A DNA stretch of 64,000 nucleotides from Rhodobacter viridis (lineage in GTDB: Bacteria > Pseudomonadota > Alphaproteobacteria > Rhodobacterales > Rhodobacteraceae): contig NZ_QJTK01000009.1 of NCBI RefSeq assembly GCF_003217355.1, positions 101,724 to 165,723 of the forward strand, in the 5' to 3' direction. This document shows positions 46,876 through 56,640 of the stretch, piece by piece. Under the pieces are notes generated by a model. That model saw nothing but the letters and a program-made list of their open reading frames with translations, was not told the DNA's origin and ran no database searches. The translations under genes and the position numbers were made by a program. The stretch's first letter is position 1, and each line of letters begins with the position of its first letter.

Positions 46876-48812
46876 CCGACGAAGCCGGGCAGATCTTCTT
46901 GCAGGAGGCCGCCGAACTGGTGGCGTCGCTCGAACGCGATCTGCTCGAGCTTGAAACCACGCCCGAGACTTCGGACCTGGTCAATGCCGCCTTTCGCAGC
47001 CTGCACACGCTGAAGGGCTCCGGCGCGATGTTCGGCTTTGCCGCGATGAGCGCCTTTCTGCATGAATTCGAAACCGCCTTCGACCGCATCCGTCAGGGCG
47101 AGGTGGCGCTGAGCCCTGCCATCGTCGCCGTCGCCCTGCGCGCCTGCGACCGCATCCTGCCGATGATCGCCACCCCCGAGGCCGAGGCCGAAGCCGCGCG
47201 CTCGGTGCTGGACGCGCTGGCGCAGGCGATGCCCGGCGGCGGGGCCCACGTTGCCCAAAGGACCGAAGCCGCCCCGCCGTTGGCGACCGCCAGCCGGCTG
47301 CGCTTTCGTCTGCCGCCCGATGTGCTGCGGCTCGGCCATGATCCGCAGATGCTGCTGGACGAGCTGCGTGAACTTGGCCCGGCGCGCGTGCAGGCGATCA
47401 CCGCGAAGATCCCGACGCTTGAAACCCTCGATCCCACCGATTGCCTGATGGCCTGGGAAGTGTCCTTCGACACGCCCGTGCCGCGCGGTGCGATCGAAGA
47501 TGTCTTCCTGTTTCATGGCGACGATCTGGAGCTTGAGCTCGATCCGGCCGAGAAAGCCGATCCCCCCCTTGCCGCGGCCTCGACGGCGGCGCAGCCCGCC
47601 ACGACCGGTCCGAAGACCCAGCCCGCCGCCGGGGGCGAGACGATGCGGGTCGCGACCGAGCGGCTGGACGAGCTGATGGACCGGGTGGGCGAACTCGTCA
47701 TCGTCGAGGCAAGGTTGCAGGCGCTGGCCTCCAGCCGCAAGGACCCTGCCCTGCTCGCCGTCGCCGAGGATATCGAGCGTCTGGCCGCCGGGCTGCGCTC
47801 GGCCACGATGTCGATGCGGATGGTGCCGATCGCCTCGGTCACCGGGCGGTTTCGCCGTCTTGTCCGCGATCTTTCCGCGACGCTCGGCAAGCCGATCCGC
47901 TTCGAGGTCACGGGCGAGGACACCGAACTCGACAAGACGATGATCGAGCTGATCGCCGATCCGCTGGTGCATCTTCTGCGCAATGCCGCCGATCACGGGC
48001 TTGAAACCGCCGAGACCCGCCGGGCCGCGGGCAAGCCCGAAAGCGGAACGATCCGCCTTGCCGCCACCTATTCCGGGGCCGAGGTGCTGATCACCCTGAC
48101 CGACGATGGCCGCGGCCTCGATCTTGGCCGCATCCGCGCCCGCGCGGTGACCAACGGGCTGATCGCCCCCGAAGCGCAACTGTCGGAACGCGAGCTTTAC
48201 GCGCTGATCTTCGAACCCGGTTTTTCGACCGCCGCGGCGGTGACCGAGGTCTCGGGGCGCGGCGTCGGCATGGATGTCGTGCGCCGCTCGATCGAACAAC
48301 TGCGCGGCCAGATCGAGATCTCGTCCGAGCCGGGTCATGGCACCACCGTGACCCTGCGCCTGCCGCTGACGCTGGCGATCATCGACGGCTTGCTGGTCGA
48401 GGTCGGCGGCGAGCGCTACACGATCCCGCTCGCCGCGGTCGAGGAATGCGTGGAACTGCCCGCCGATCAGGCCCATCCCGGGACCGGCACCGCCTTCCTC
48501 AACATCCGCGGCGCGCTGGTGCCGTTCTTGCGGCTGCGCAGCCTGTTTGGCGTCACCGCCCCGCCCTTGCTGCACCCGAAGGTCGTCGTGGTGCAGGCCG
48601 CGGGCAACCGCATCGGCCTCGTCGTGGACCGGATCGTCGCCAACACCCAGACGGTGATCAAGCAGCTGTCCCCGCTGCAGGCGCATCTGCGCGGCTTCTC
48701 GGGCGCGACGATCCTTGGCGACGGCCGGGTGGCGCTGGTGCTGGATGTCGGTCAGATCGTTGCGCTCGGCCGCGAAGCCGAAGACCTGCACCGGCGGGAG
48801 AGCGCGGCATGA
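46872..48812 (+). CDS. cheA: Chemotaxis histidine kinase CheA
   Basis: A 646-residue kinase with the full CheA order: HPt/P1 with the phosphorylation site H45 (SLHTLKGSGAMFGF), a short P2 region (about 135-185), dimerisation P3 (about 253-310, RLDELMDRVGELVIVEA), catalytic P4 with N-box HLLRNAADHGLE, DDGRGLD and GRGVGMDVV, and CheW-like P5 (about 510-646). It overlaps cheY and cheW. Signals from the MCP would be passed to CheY and CheB. Confidence 0.95.
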   Translation: MTDEAGQIFLQEAAELVASLERDLLELETTPETSDLVNAAFRSLHTLKGSGAMFGFAAMSAFLHEFETAFDRIRQGEVALSPAIVAVALRACDRILPMIATPEAEAEAARSVLDALAQAMPGGGAHVAQRTEAAPPLATASRLRFRLPPDVLRLGHDPQMLLDELRELGPARVQAITAKIPTLETLDPTDCLMAWEVSFDTPVPRGAIEDVFLFHGDDLELELDPAEKADPPLAAASTAAQPATTGPKTQPAAGGETMRVATERLDELMDRVGELVIVEARLQALASSRKDPALLAVAEDIERLAAGLRSATMSMRMVPIASVTGRFRRLVRDLSATLGKPIRFEVTGEDTELDKTMIELIADPLVHLLRNAADHGLETAETRRAAGKPESGTIRLAATYSGAEVLITLTDDGRGLDLGRIRARAVTNGLIAPEAQLSERELYALIFEPGFSTAAAVTEVSGRGVGMDVVRRSIEQLRGQIEISSEPGHGTTVTLRLPLTLAIIDGLLVEVGGERYTIPLAAVEECVELPADQAHPGTGTAFLNIRGALVPFLRLRSLFGVTAPPLLHPKVVVVQAAGNRIGLVVDRIVANTQTVIKQLSPLQAHLRGFSGATILGDGRVALVLDVGQIVALGREAEDLHRRESAA

Positions 48813-49291
48813 GCAGCAAGCCGATCGACATCGTGACCATGCGTCTGGGCCGCGAGATGCTGGCCATTGCCGCCTCGGATCTGCACGAGATCCTCGAACC
48901 CGTGCCGGTGACGCGGATGCCCAATTCCGGGGACTTCGTCTTCGGTCTGATCAACGTGCGCGGCGCGGTGGTGCCGCTCGCCGATCTGCGCGTGGTCTTC
49001 GGCATGCCTGCCGAAGCCGCGACGAACGATACCCGCATGGTCGTGCTCGACGTGCCGCTCGAAACCGGGCCGGTGACCGTGGCGATCCTCGCCGACAAGG
49101 TGCTCGACGTCTCGAGCCTTGACCCCGCCACCGTCGAACCCGTGCCGCCCGTCGGCAGCCGCTGGCCCGCCGAAGCCGTCCGCGGCATCGGCCATCGCGA
49201 TGGCGGCTTCGTGATCCTGCCCGACTTGCCCGCCATCTTCAGAACCCATTGCGCCCGCAGCGCAGAACTCCGGAAGGACATCCACAGATGA
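48809..49291 (+). CDS. cheW: CheW adaptor protein (copy 1)
   Basis: A 160-residue SH3-like CheW that couples the receptor to CheA. VKG-type blocks appear as [21 protein letters not shown]. The ATG overlaps the cheA stop, and its own stop overlaps the MCP start. A second cheW follows the MCP gene. Confidence 0.9.
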   Translation: MSSKPIDIVTMRLGREMLAIAASDLHEILEPVPVTRMPNSGDFVFGLINVRGAVVPLADLRVVFGMPAEAATNDTRMVVLDVPLETGPVTVAILADKVLDVSSLDPATVEPVPPVGSRWPAEAVRGIGHRDGGFVILPDLPAIFRTHCARSAELRKDIHR

Positions 49292-50997
49292 CCGAGATGA
49301 CCCCCACGACCCGCGGGCGCCTGCAAAGCGTTTCCGCCAAGATCATGATGATCCAGATGATCGGCTTCGTCGCCATGCTGGTGATCGCGGCGACGAGTTT
49401 CTGGGGATCGGAGCGGATGACCAGCGCGATCTCCTCGGTTCAGGCGGACCGGATCGTGCCGATGCGGCAGATCAAGGACGTGGCGGATGTCTATCTGTTC
49501 GAGGGCCCCGCCACGCTGCGCGGGGCGATTTCGCGCGGCGAGCCCTGGGATCAGGCGGTGCAGGAATTGCAGACCTCCCGCATTGGCGCACAGCAAGACT
49601 GGGAGGCCTATCTGGCCACCTATCTGACCGATGCGGAAAAGGGACTCGTGGCCGAGGTCGAAGCCGCCAAGATCGCGGGCGATGCCGCGCTTGACCGGCT
49701 GGAGGCCTTCGCGCGGGCCCATGATTCCGACGGCGCGCGGGTCTATCTGGGCGAAACCTATCCGTCGTCGATCGAAAAGCTGAACCTCGCCCTCGACAAG
49801 CTGGCGCGCTACCAGCAGGAGGAAGCGCAACGGCTGATCGGGGAGACCCTGTCGCTGGCGCGCCAGCTGGCCTACATGATCGGCGCGATCACCGTGATCT
49901 CGGCTCTGGTCGCGCTGACGGCGGTGCTGATGTTCGGTGCGCGGGTGCGCAAGGCGCTGTCGGCGGCGGTCGGTCTGGCCGAAACCGTCGCGGCGGGGGA
50001 TCTGCGCGCGACGGTCACGGTGACCTCGCGCGACGAGATCGGCGATCTTTCCACGGCGCTGAACCGGATGGTGCAGCGTCTGCGCGGGATCGTTGCCGAT
50101 GTCTCGACCGCCTCGCGCGATGTCGCCACCGGGGCGGAGCAGCTTTCGGCCACGGCGCAGGAACTTAATCACGGCGCCACCGAACAGGCCACCGCCACCG
50201 AAGAGGCCTCCTCCTCGATGGAAGAGATGGCCGCCTCGATCAAGCAGAACGCGCAGAACTCGGGCGAGACCGAGGCGATGGCCCGCAAATCCGCCGAGGA
50301 TGCCCGGCTTTCGGGCGAGGCGGTGGTGCGTGCCGTGGAAGCGATGCAGACGATCGCGGAAAAGATCATGGTGGTGCAGGAAATCGCCCGTCAGACCGAT
50401 CTTCTGGCGCTGAATGCCGCGGTCGAGGCTGCGCGGGCGGGCGAGCATGGCCGCGGTTTCGCCGTCGTCGCCTCGGAGGTGCGCAAGCTCGCCGAGCGCT
50501 CGCAGACCGCGGCGGGCGAAATCTCGGCGCTCTCGGGCAATACCGTGCGCGCGGCGCAGGAGGCGGGGGACATGCTCGCCGGTCTCGTGCCCGATATCGA
50601 ACGCACCTCGCGTCTGGTTTCCGACATTTCCCGCGCGACGCGGGAACAGGCGACCGGGGCGAGCCAGGTCAACACCGCGATCCAGCAACTTGATCAGGTG
50701 ACGCAGCAAAACACCGCCGCCGCCGAGGAAATGTCGGCCACGGCCGAGGAACTGGCCGGTCAGGCCGAACAGCTGCAATCGGCCATCGCCTTCTTCCGGC
50801 TGAGTGATACCGCCCCGGCTCCGGTCGCAACCCGCAATGCCGCGAAGCCGCAACGCAAGCTGCCCCCCCGCCCCGCGGCGCCGAAAACCCCGGCGGCCAC
50901 GGGCGGCGGCTTCGACTTCCGGCTCGACGATGCCGAGGACGAGCTTGACGCCCGTTTCCTCAGCGTGCGGGGTGGCAACCGGGACCGTGTCGCATGA
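49288..50997 (+). CDS. Methyl-accepting chemotaxis protein
   Basis: A 569-residue membrane chemoreceptor. TM1 (about 18-40) and TM2 (about 195-218) flank a helical periplasmic sensor of the four-helix-bundle type. HAMP (about 219-272) and the cytoplasmic signalling domain follow, with the hairpin tip [20 protein letters not shown] near residue 365. The C-terminal tail is Ala/Pro-rich and lacks the CheR-docking pentapeptide. Ligand unknown. The gene is flanked by the two cheW genes and overlaps both. Confidence 0.93.
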   Translation: MTEMTPTTRGRLQSVSAKIMMIQMIGFVAMLVIAATSFWGSERMTSAISSVQADRIVPMRQIKDVADVYLFEGPATLRGAISRGEPWDQAVQELQTSRIGAQQDWEAYLATYLTDAEKGLVAEVEAAKIAGDAALDRLEAFARAHDSDGARVYLGETYPSSIEKLNLALDKLARYQQEEAQRLIGETLSLARQLAYMIGAITVISALVALTAVLMFGARVRKALSAAVGLAETVAAGDLRATVTVTSRDEIGDLSTALNRMVQRLRGIVADVSTASRDVATGAEQLSATAQELNHGATEQATATEEASSSMEEMAASIKQNAQNSGETEAMARKSAEDARLSGEAVVRAVEAMQTIAEKIMVVQEIARQTDLLALNAAVEAARAGEHGRGFAVVASEVRKLAERSQTAAGEISALSGNTVRAAQEAGDMLAGLVPDIERTSRLVSDISRATREQATGASQVNTAIQQLDQVTQQNTAAAEEMSATAEELAGQAEQLQSAIAFFRLSDTAPAPVATRNAAKPQRKLPPRPAAPKTPAATGGGFDFRLDDAEDELDARFLSVRGGNRDRVA

Positions 50998-51473
50998 GCA
51001 CGACAAAACAGGTCCTGACCCTGCGGATCGAGGGCGACCTCTTCGCCCTGCCGGTGACGCAGGTGCAGGAAATCCTTGATCTGGCGCCGCTCTTGCGGGT
51101 GCCGCATTGGCCCGACCATCTGCTCGGCGTGGTCGATGTGCGCGGCACCGGCATGGCCGTGATCGATCTGCGCCGCCTGCTCGGCCTGCCGCCGCGTCCG
51201 GACGATGCCGCCACCCGCCTTGTCGTGCTGCGGCTCGACAGCCCGCAGGGACCGCTTGGCCTTGCGCTGAAGACCGAGCGCGTGCTGGAAGTGACCGACC
51301 TCGATGCCCCGGGGCCGGATCCCCTGCCCGCGACCGGCCTTTCCCGGGACCAGAGCCGCTTCGTCGCCAGTCTTGGGCGCCGCGACGGGCAACTGGTCGC
51401 GCTCCTTGATCTGCAGCGGATGTTCGATGCCGAAACGCTGCGCGAAGCCCGAAACCCGCGGGCCGCAGCATGA
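50994..51473 (+). CDS. cheW: CheW adaptor protein (copy 2)
   Basis: A 159-residue CheW paralogue of the copy at 48809, with [21 protein letters not shown] as the conserved core. Two CheW proteins in one operon suggest that each prefers a different receptor, for example the MCP and the C-terminal double-hairpin protein. That is inference. It overlaps mcp and cheR. Confidence 0.9.
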   Translation: MSTTKQVLTLRIEGDLFALPVTQVQEILDLAPLLRVPHWPDHLLGVVDVRGTGMAVIDLRRLLGLPPRPDDAATRLVVLRLDSPQGPLGLALKTERVLEVTDLDAPGPDPLPATGLSRDQSRFVASLGRRDGQLVALLDLQRMFDAETLREARNPRAAA

Positions 51474-52306
51474 GTGTCCTTGTCCGCCCCGCGACGCGGC
51501 GCTCTGCCCTGTTCGATCAGTTCACCGATTTCGTCCGGCTGGAAATCGGCGTGAACCTGTCGACGGCCAAGCGCACGATGATCGAGGGGCGGTTCCACCG
51601 GCACCTGCTGGAGCTTGGGCTCAAGGATTTCGACGCCTATCTCGCCTGGCTCTTCGAGGAAGGCGCGCTCGATCAGGAACGCGACGCGATCTTCGATGCG
51701 ATCACCACCAACAAGACCGATTTCTTCCGCGAGCCCGAGCATTTCCAGATCCTGCGCGCCGAGTGCCTGCCGCGGTTCCGTGCCAGCGGCCGAACCCGCT
51801 GCAAGATCTGGAGTGCCGCAGCCTCGATCGGGGCCGAGGCCTGGACGATCGCCATCGTTCTGGCGGAAGAGGCACGGGCGATGCCCTTCGACTGGGCGAT
51901 CCTTGGCACTGACATCAATGCCTCGGTTCTGGAAACCGCGCGCCGGGCGATCTATGCCGACGAGATGCTGCGCCCCGTTCCGCCCGCGCTGCGCGCGCGG
52001 TATTTCCTGCGTGGACAGGCGGAATATGCGCAATCGGCCCGGGTCGTGCCCGATCTGCGCCGACGGGTGCAGTTCCAGCGTCTCAACCTGATGGACCCGG
52101 CCTATCCGGTCGACCACGACGTCGACGTGATCTTCCTGCGCAATGTGCTGATCTATTTCGAGCCGGAGGATCAGGCCGCGGTGATCGACCGTCTGGTCAC
52201 GCATCTGGACCCCGGTGGCTGCCTGTTCGTCGGCCATTCGGAGTCGATGGTGGTGCGGCATCCGGCGCTGCAGCAGATCGCTCCGGCGGTCTACCGCAGG
52301 CGATAG
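51470..52306 (+). CDS. cheR: Chemotaxis methyltransferase CheR
   Basis: A 278-residue SAM-dependent methyltransferase that methylates receptor glutamates. The SAM motif WSAAASIGAEAWTIAIVL departs from the usual STGEEPYS (T to I, first E to A, PYS to AWT), so affinity may be altered. The downstream block VIFLRNVLIYFEPEDQ is intact. The N-terminal helical domain is present. It overlaps cheW2. Confidence 0.9.
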   Translation: MSVLVRPATRRSALFDQFTDFVRLEIGVNLSTAKRTMIEGRFHRHLLELGLKDFDAYLAWLFEEGALDQERDAIFDAITTNKTDFFREPEHFQILRAECLPRFRASGRTRCKIWSAAASIGAEAWTIAIVLAEEARAMPFDWAILGTDINASVLETARRAIYADEMLRPVPPALRARYFLRGQAEYAQSARVVPDLRRRVQFQRLNLMDPAYPVDHDVDVIFLRNVLIYFEPEDQAAVIDRLVTHLDPGGCLFVGHSESMVVRHPALQQIAPAVYRRR

Positions 52307-52310
52307 GAGG

Positions 52311-53435
52311 ATGACCGTGGGTGCTCCGCTTTCCGTGCTGATCGTCGATGATTCCGCCGCGATCCGCTCGGCCTTTTCCAGCATCATTCGCGACGATCCC
52401 GGTCTGACGCTGATGGGGGTCGCCGCCGACCCCTATGAGGCGGCACGGCTGATGCGCGATGTGCTGCCCGATGTGATGCTGCTCGATCTTGAACTGCCGA
52501 AGATGGACGGGCTGACCTTCCTGCGCAAGATCATGGCGCAGCGCCCGCTGCCGGTCGTGGTCTGCTCGAGCCATACCGAGACCGGCTCGCAGGCGATGCT
52601 GGCGGCGCTCGAAAGCGGCGCAAGCGAGGTGCTGGCGAAACCCAGGTTCGACACACCGCAGGCGCGGCGCGAAGCGGCGATCCGGCTCGGCGATGCGCTG
52701 CGCGCCGCGGTTGCGGCCCGGCGTGGCCGCAGTGTCAGCGCCGCACCGGCGGTCCGCCCGGAAACCCTTGCCCCGGGAGAGAAATTCACCGCCGACGTGA
52801 TCTTGCCACCGCGGGCGCCCGCCAACCTGCCCGCGACGGCGCCGCTTGTCGCCATCGGCGCCTCGACCGGCGGCACCGAGGCGCTGCGCGAGATCCTGAC
52901 GGCGCTGCCGCCCACGGCCCCCGCCATCGTCATCGTGCAGCACATGCCCGAAACCTTCACCGGCGCCTTTGCCCGACGTCTGGACACGCTCTGCCGGATC
53001 GAGGTCCGCGAGGCGGTCGAAGGGGATACGCTCGCCCCCGGTCTGGCGCTCATTGCCCCGGGCAACCGCCACATGCTGCTGCGCCGGGTCGGACGCGGCT
53101 ATCACGTCACGCTGCATGATGGCCCCTATGTCTGCCGCCATCGCCCTTCGGTCGACGTGCTGTTCCGCTCGGTCGCGCAACAGGCCGGGGCGAATGCGCT
53201 GGGGGTGATCCTGACCGGCATGGGCGCCGATGGCGCCGCGGGCATGGTCGAATTGCGCGAGGCCGGCGCGATGACGCTGGCGCAGGACGAGGCGAGCTGC
53301 ATCGTCTACGGCATGCCGCGCGAGGCGGTGGCGCTTGGCGGCGTGCAGAAACAACTGCCTCTGGCAGCCCTCGCGGCACCGATCGCCAGCTTTGCCGGGG
53401 GCCCCCGAAGCGCATCGCAGGTAGGTGTTGCATGA
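52311..53435 (+). CDS. cheB: Chemotaxis methylesterase CheB
   Basis: A 374-residue response regulator/methylesterase. The receiver domain has phospho-acceptor D59 (VMLLDLELP). A linker (about 125-175) is followed by the esterase domain with catalytic S185 (GASTGG), H211 (QHMPE) and D307 (GMGADGAAG). The ATG abuts AGGAGG with no spacer, so the GTG at 52317, six bases past AGGAGG, may be the true start (372 residues). The stop overlaps the next gene. Confidence 0.93.
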   Translation: MTVGAPLSVLIVDDSAAIRSAFSSIIRDDPGLTLMGVAADPYEAARLMRDVLPDVMLLDLELPKMDGLTFLRKIMAQRPLPVVVCSSHTETGSQAMLAALESGASEVLAKPRFDTPQARREAAIRLGDALRAAVAARRGRSVSAAPAVRPETLAPGEKFTADVILPPRAPANLPATAPLVAIGASTGGTEALREILTALPPTAPAIVIVQHMPETFTGAFARRLDTLCRIEVREAVEGDTLAPGLALIAPGNRHMLLRRVGRGYHVTLHDGPYVCRHRPSVDVLFRSVAQQAGANALGVILTGMGADGAAGMVELREAGAMTLAQDEASCIVYGMPREAVALGGVQKQLPLAALAAPIASFAGGPRSASQVGVA

Positions 53436-55126
53436 TCCCTTCGAACCCGGCTCTTTGCGCGATTGCCCAGAACTGCTCCGCGCTGGTTCACACCGTTCGC
53501 GACGAGACCGAAGCGCATTTCCTGCGCGCGGGGGCGGCGCTTGTCTCGGTCTGCGACCGGTTCGAAACCGTCGAGCAGCCGATCGGCGCGCTGTCGGATC
53601 TGGCCACCGGGGGCGAGGTGCAGGGGCTGGTCGGGCATATCCGGCATTTCGAGAACATGCTGCAGGGCCTGCTTTACAGCGTCCGCGAGGCGCGGATTCC
53701 GCTTGGGCAGACACTGGAAAAGGCGCGTTCGATGCATGGCGTGGTGGCGCAGCTGTCGCGCACAATCCGCACGATGAACATCGTGACGCTGAACGCGCGC
53801 GTGGCGGTGGCGCCAATGGTCGACGCGAAAAGCTCGATGTCGGTCTTTACCCGCGATGCCGCCGAGCTGGTGCAACATGCGTTCCGCAAGCTTGCCGAGA
53901 TCGAGCACGCGCTGTCGGACCTTGATGCGCAGGTGGAGGTCTCGCGCGTCCAGTCGACCGAGCTGGGTCGGATGCTCGACGAACGCGCCGCGGCAGCGCT
54001 CGGCGAGATCGTCGCCGGTCTGACCCGGCTCGAGGACCATATCGGCACGTTGACGATGCGCGGCGGCAAGCTGTCACGCGCGGCGCTGACGATCCGCGAT
54101 GCGGTGGCGAAATCGGTTCTGGCGCTGCAGGCGGGCGATGCGATGCGCCAGCGGCTCGAACATGTCGAATATATCCTTGCCGCGGTCTGCGACGCCGCCC
54201 CCGGTCGCGGAATGCAGGCCGCCTTGCTGAGCCTCTCGCAGCGGCAGATGTTCGATGCGGCGGAACGCCATTCCCCCAGCGTCTCGATGCTCGAGCGGCA
54301 ATTGCGGCTGGCGGCGGGGCAGACGACGACCTTCCTTGTCGATGTCGAGGAGGTGTTCCGTCCGGGTCAATCGGGGATCAGCGATCTGTTGACCGCGTTC
54401 AGCAACATCGAGCGGGTGCTGGCGGATGCCGCGGGGTTGCAGCTGTCGCTGGGCAACAATGCCCGCAAGCTGACAGAGGCCGTCGATCGCGTGCAATCCC
54501 ATGTCAAGGAAATCGGGGCGCTGGAAGCGCGGATGAACCTCATCGGCATCAATGCGGTGATCGCCTGTTCGAGCCTTGGGCAGGATGGTCTGCCCTTGAA
54601 GGTGATCGCGCATCAGCTGCGCGATCTGGTCGAGGAAAGCAGCGGCTGTGTCGTGCAGATGCAGGGCGATCTGGGCGGGATGCGCAGCACCGCGCAGGAG
54701 GTGGCCGAGCTGCTCGAGCTGCAGGCGCAAGAGACGCAATCGATCCGCGAGGGGCTGGAAACGCAGGTGACGCCGGGGCTGACGAACCTGCGTTCGGCCC
54801 TGCAGGCGGTCCGCACGGCCGTCAGCGCGAACCAGTCGCATCTGTCGGGCGGGCTGCAGGACGGGCTGAACGCGATGGAGGCCCATCGCACCGGGATCGA
54901 GGCGATGGTGCAGCGGGTGGGCGTGACGATTTCCTCGCAGCCGCGGATGCGTCAGTTCACCCTGACCGCGTCCGAAGCAGCGCTGGTCACCGCGATCCGC
55001 AGCATCCTCTCGATCGAGGCGGAGCGGACGGTGCATGACGCCTGGCTGTCAAGCATCGGCGTCGACGCCTCGGGGCTTGAAGTGTCACTCCCGCAGGCGG
55101 TCGGCTCGGATATCGTCCTGTTCTGA
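53432..55126 (+). CDS. Soluble coiled-coil chemotaxis protein with two degenerate MCP hairpin tips
   Basis: A 564-residue, mostly alpha-helical protein with no membrane segment, HAMP or sensor domain. Two regions resemble the receptor hairpin tip: residues 113-127 (RTMNIVTLNARVAVA) and 366-399, where RMNLIGINAVIACSS is followed by GLPLKVIAHQLRDL, aligning with [18 protein letters not shown] and [12 protein letters not shown]. Glutamates and glycines typical of active tips are lost in part. It overlaps cheB by four bases, so it belongs to the operon. It may be a receptor-like scaffold or decoy for CheA/CheW, function unknown. Confidence 0.7.
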   Translation: MIPSNPALCAIAQNCSALVHTVRDETEAHFLRAGAALVSVCDRFETVEQPIGALSDLATGGEVQGLVGHIRHFENMLQGLLYSVREARIPLGQTLEKARSMHGVVAQLSRTIRTMNIVTLNARVAVAPMVDAKSSMSVFTRDAAELVQHAFRKLAEIEHALSDLDAQVEVSRVQSTELGRMLDERAAAALGEIVAGLTRLEDHIGTLTMRGGKLSRAALTIRDAVAKSVLALQAGDAMRQRLEHVEYILAAVCDAAPGRGMQAALLSLSQRQMFDAAERHSPSVSMLERQLRLAAGQTTTFLVDVEEVFRPGQSGISDLLTAFSNIERVLADAAGLQLSLGNNARKLTEAVDRVQSHVKEIGALEARMNLIGINAVIACSSLGQDGLPLKVIAHQLRDLVEESSGCVVQMQGDLGGMRSTAQEVAELLELQAQETQSIREGLETQVTPGLTNLRSALQAVRTAVSANQSHLSGGLQDGLNAMEAHRTGIEAMVQRVGVTISSQPRMRQFTLTASEAALVTAIRSILSIEAERTVHDAWLSSIGVDASGLEVSLPQAVGSDIVLF

Positions 55127-55135
55127 GGCCCGGGC

Positions 55136-56554
55136 TCAGCGCGGGCTCAGCGCCAGCCAGATCCCGTCGCGGCCGCGCACGGTCAGCTGCGCCACCGGCA
55201 TCGGCTCGCGGCCGGGCACCAGCGACACGCGGAAGTGCTTCAGCATCATGCCCAGCAGCAGCGGCCCCTCGGCCATGGCAAAGCCCGCCCCCGGACAGAC
55301 GCGCGGCCCGGCCGAGAACGGCACATAGGCCAGACGCGAGCTTTCGCGGCCCTCGGGCGTGTCCCAGCGCGTCGGGTCGAAATCGTCCGGGTCTTTCCAG
55401 ATCCGCTCGTGCCGATGCAGGTGCCACGGGCTGACGACGATCAGCGAGCCCTTCGGCACCTTGCGGCCGCGGAAGGTTTCCTCCTTCTCGGCCTCGCGCA
55501 GATACATCGGCACCGGCGGATAAAGCCGCATCGATTCGCGAAACACCGCACGCGCCAGTTTCAGCCGCGGCACCGACGAGGCGTAGATCTTCTCGACATC
55601 GATCACCGTCTCGGCTTCCTCGGCGAGCTTGTCCTGCCATTCCGGGTAAAGCGCCATCAGGTACAGCGACCAGGCCAGCGCGGCAGCGCCGGTCTCGTGC
55701 CCGGCCAACAGGAAGATGCCGACCTGATCGACCATCTCGCCCGGGCTGAAGCATTGGCCGTCCTCGGGGTCGGGGGTGGACATGATCCGCGTCGCCAGAT
55801 CATCGGGGGCGATGCCCGCCGCGATCTCGGCAGCCCGCGCCTCGACCAGCGAAGAGATGAAACCGCGGATCTGTTTCGCCGTCTTCGCCGTCGCGCCAAA
55901 GCGCAGCCGCGGCAGCCAGCGCGGCAGGGAAAACAGCGTCCCCGTATTCACCATCGGCCGCGAGGCCTGATGCGCGCGGAAGGCATCGAAGACCGCCGTC
56001 GCCGTCGCATTCTCGACCGGGATCGAGAACAGCGTACGGAAGATCACGTCCAAAGCGATATGGCTCGCCTGCCCCTCGACATCGATCGGGCGACCATCGG
56101 CCAGCGGTTTCAGCCGTTCGACGCCAGACAGGGCCGCATCCCACATCGCGGGCAACACGTCCTTGGTGCGGCCGCCGTCAAAGGCCGGGTCGATGATGCG
56201 GCGCTGACGTTCCCATTCCGGCCCGTTGGTGATGAAGATCGAATGACCGAGAAGCGGCGTCAGCCCCTCGAAGAGCCGCAGCGATTTCGGGAAATCCGCC
56301 GGGCGGCGGGTCAGCACGAGATCGACCAGATCGGGGTCGTTGCACAGGAACGAGGTGAAGAAGGGCGAGTGGAATTCGGCCATCCAGGCGCGGAACATCC
56401 GGGCCGGTTGCACCGCCAGAATGTCCTGCCGGATCAGGCGGAAGAAGTCGCGGACACCGACGCGCTCGGGCCGGGGCGCGGGCTTCACCGGGCGGCGATG
56501 CGCAAAGGGGCATTGCGGTTGCTCGGCGGCGCGATCGGCGGCAGCGTCTTTCAT
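55136..56554 (-). CDS. Cytochrome P450 (paralogue B)
   Basis: A 472-residue soluble P450, close paralogue of the gene at 43726. I-helix LLAGHETGAAALAW, ExxR ESMRLYPPVP and haem loop PFSAGPRVCPGAGFA with C420 are present. The N-terminus (CPFAHRRPVKPAPRP) differs from that of paralogue A. The ATG at 56554 is preferred over a start at 56680. Convergent with the chemotaxis operon, 9 bases between stops. Substrate unknown. Confidence 0.92.
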   Translation of the reverse strand: MKDAAADRAAEQPQCPFAHRRPVKPAPRPERVGVRDFFRLIRQDILAVQPARMFRAWMAEFHSPFFTSFLCNDPDLVDLVLTRRPADFPKSLRLFEGLTPLLGHSIFITNGPEWERQRRIIDPAFDGGRTKDVLPAMWDAALSGVERLKPLADGRPIDVEGQASHIALDVIFRTLFSIPVENATATAVFDAFRAHQASRPMVNTGTLFSLPRWLPRLRFGATAKTAKQIRGFISSLVEARAAEIAAGIAPDDLATRIMSTPDPEDGQCFSPGEMVDQVGIFLLAGHETGAAALAWSLYLMALYPEWQDKLAEEAETVIDVEKIYASSVPRLKLARAVFRESMRLYPPVPMYLREAEKEETFRGRKVPKGSLIVVSPWHLHRHERIWKDPDDFDPTRWDTPEGRESSRLAYVPFSAGPRVCPGAGFAMAEGPLLLGMMLKHFRVSLVPGREPMPVAQLTVRGRDGIWLALSPR

Positions 56555-56640
56555 CGGTTCTCTCACCTCACCCAGTTCGGCCCCTTGTGGCACGAAGCAG
56601 GCGCAGCTGTGTTGACCATCGTCAAGTTTATGCTGCGATC

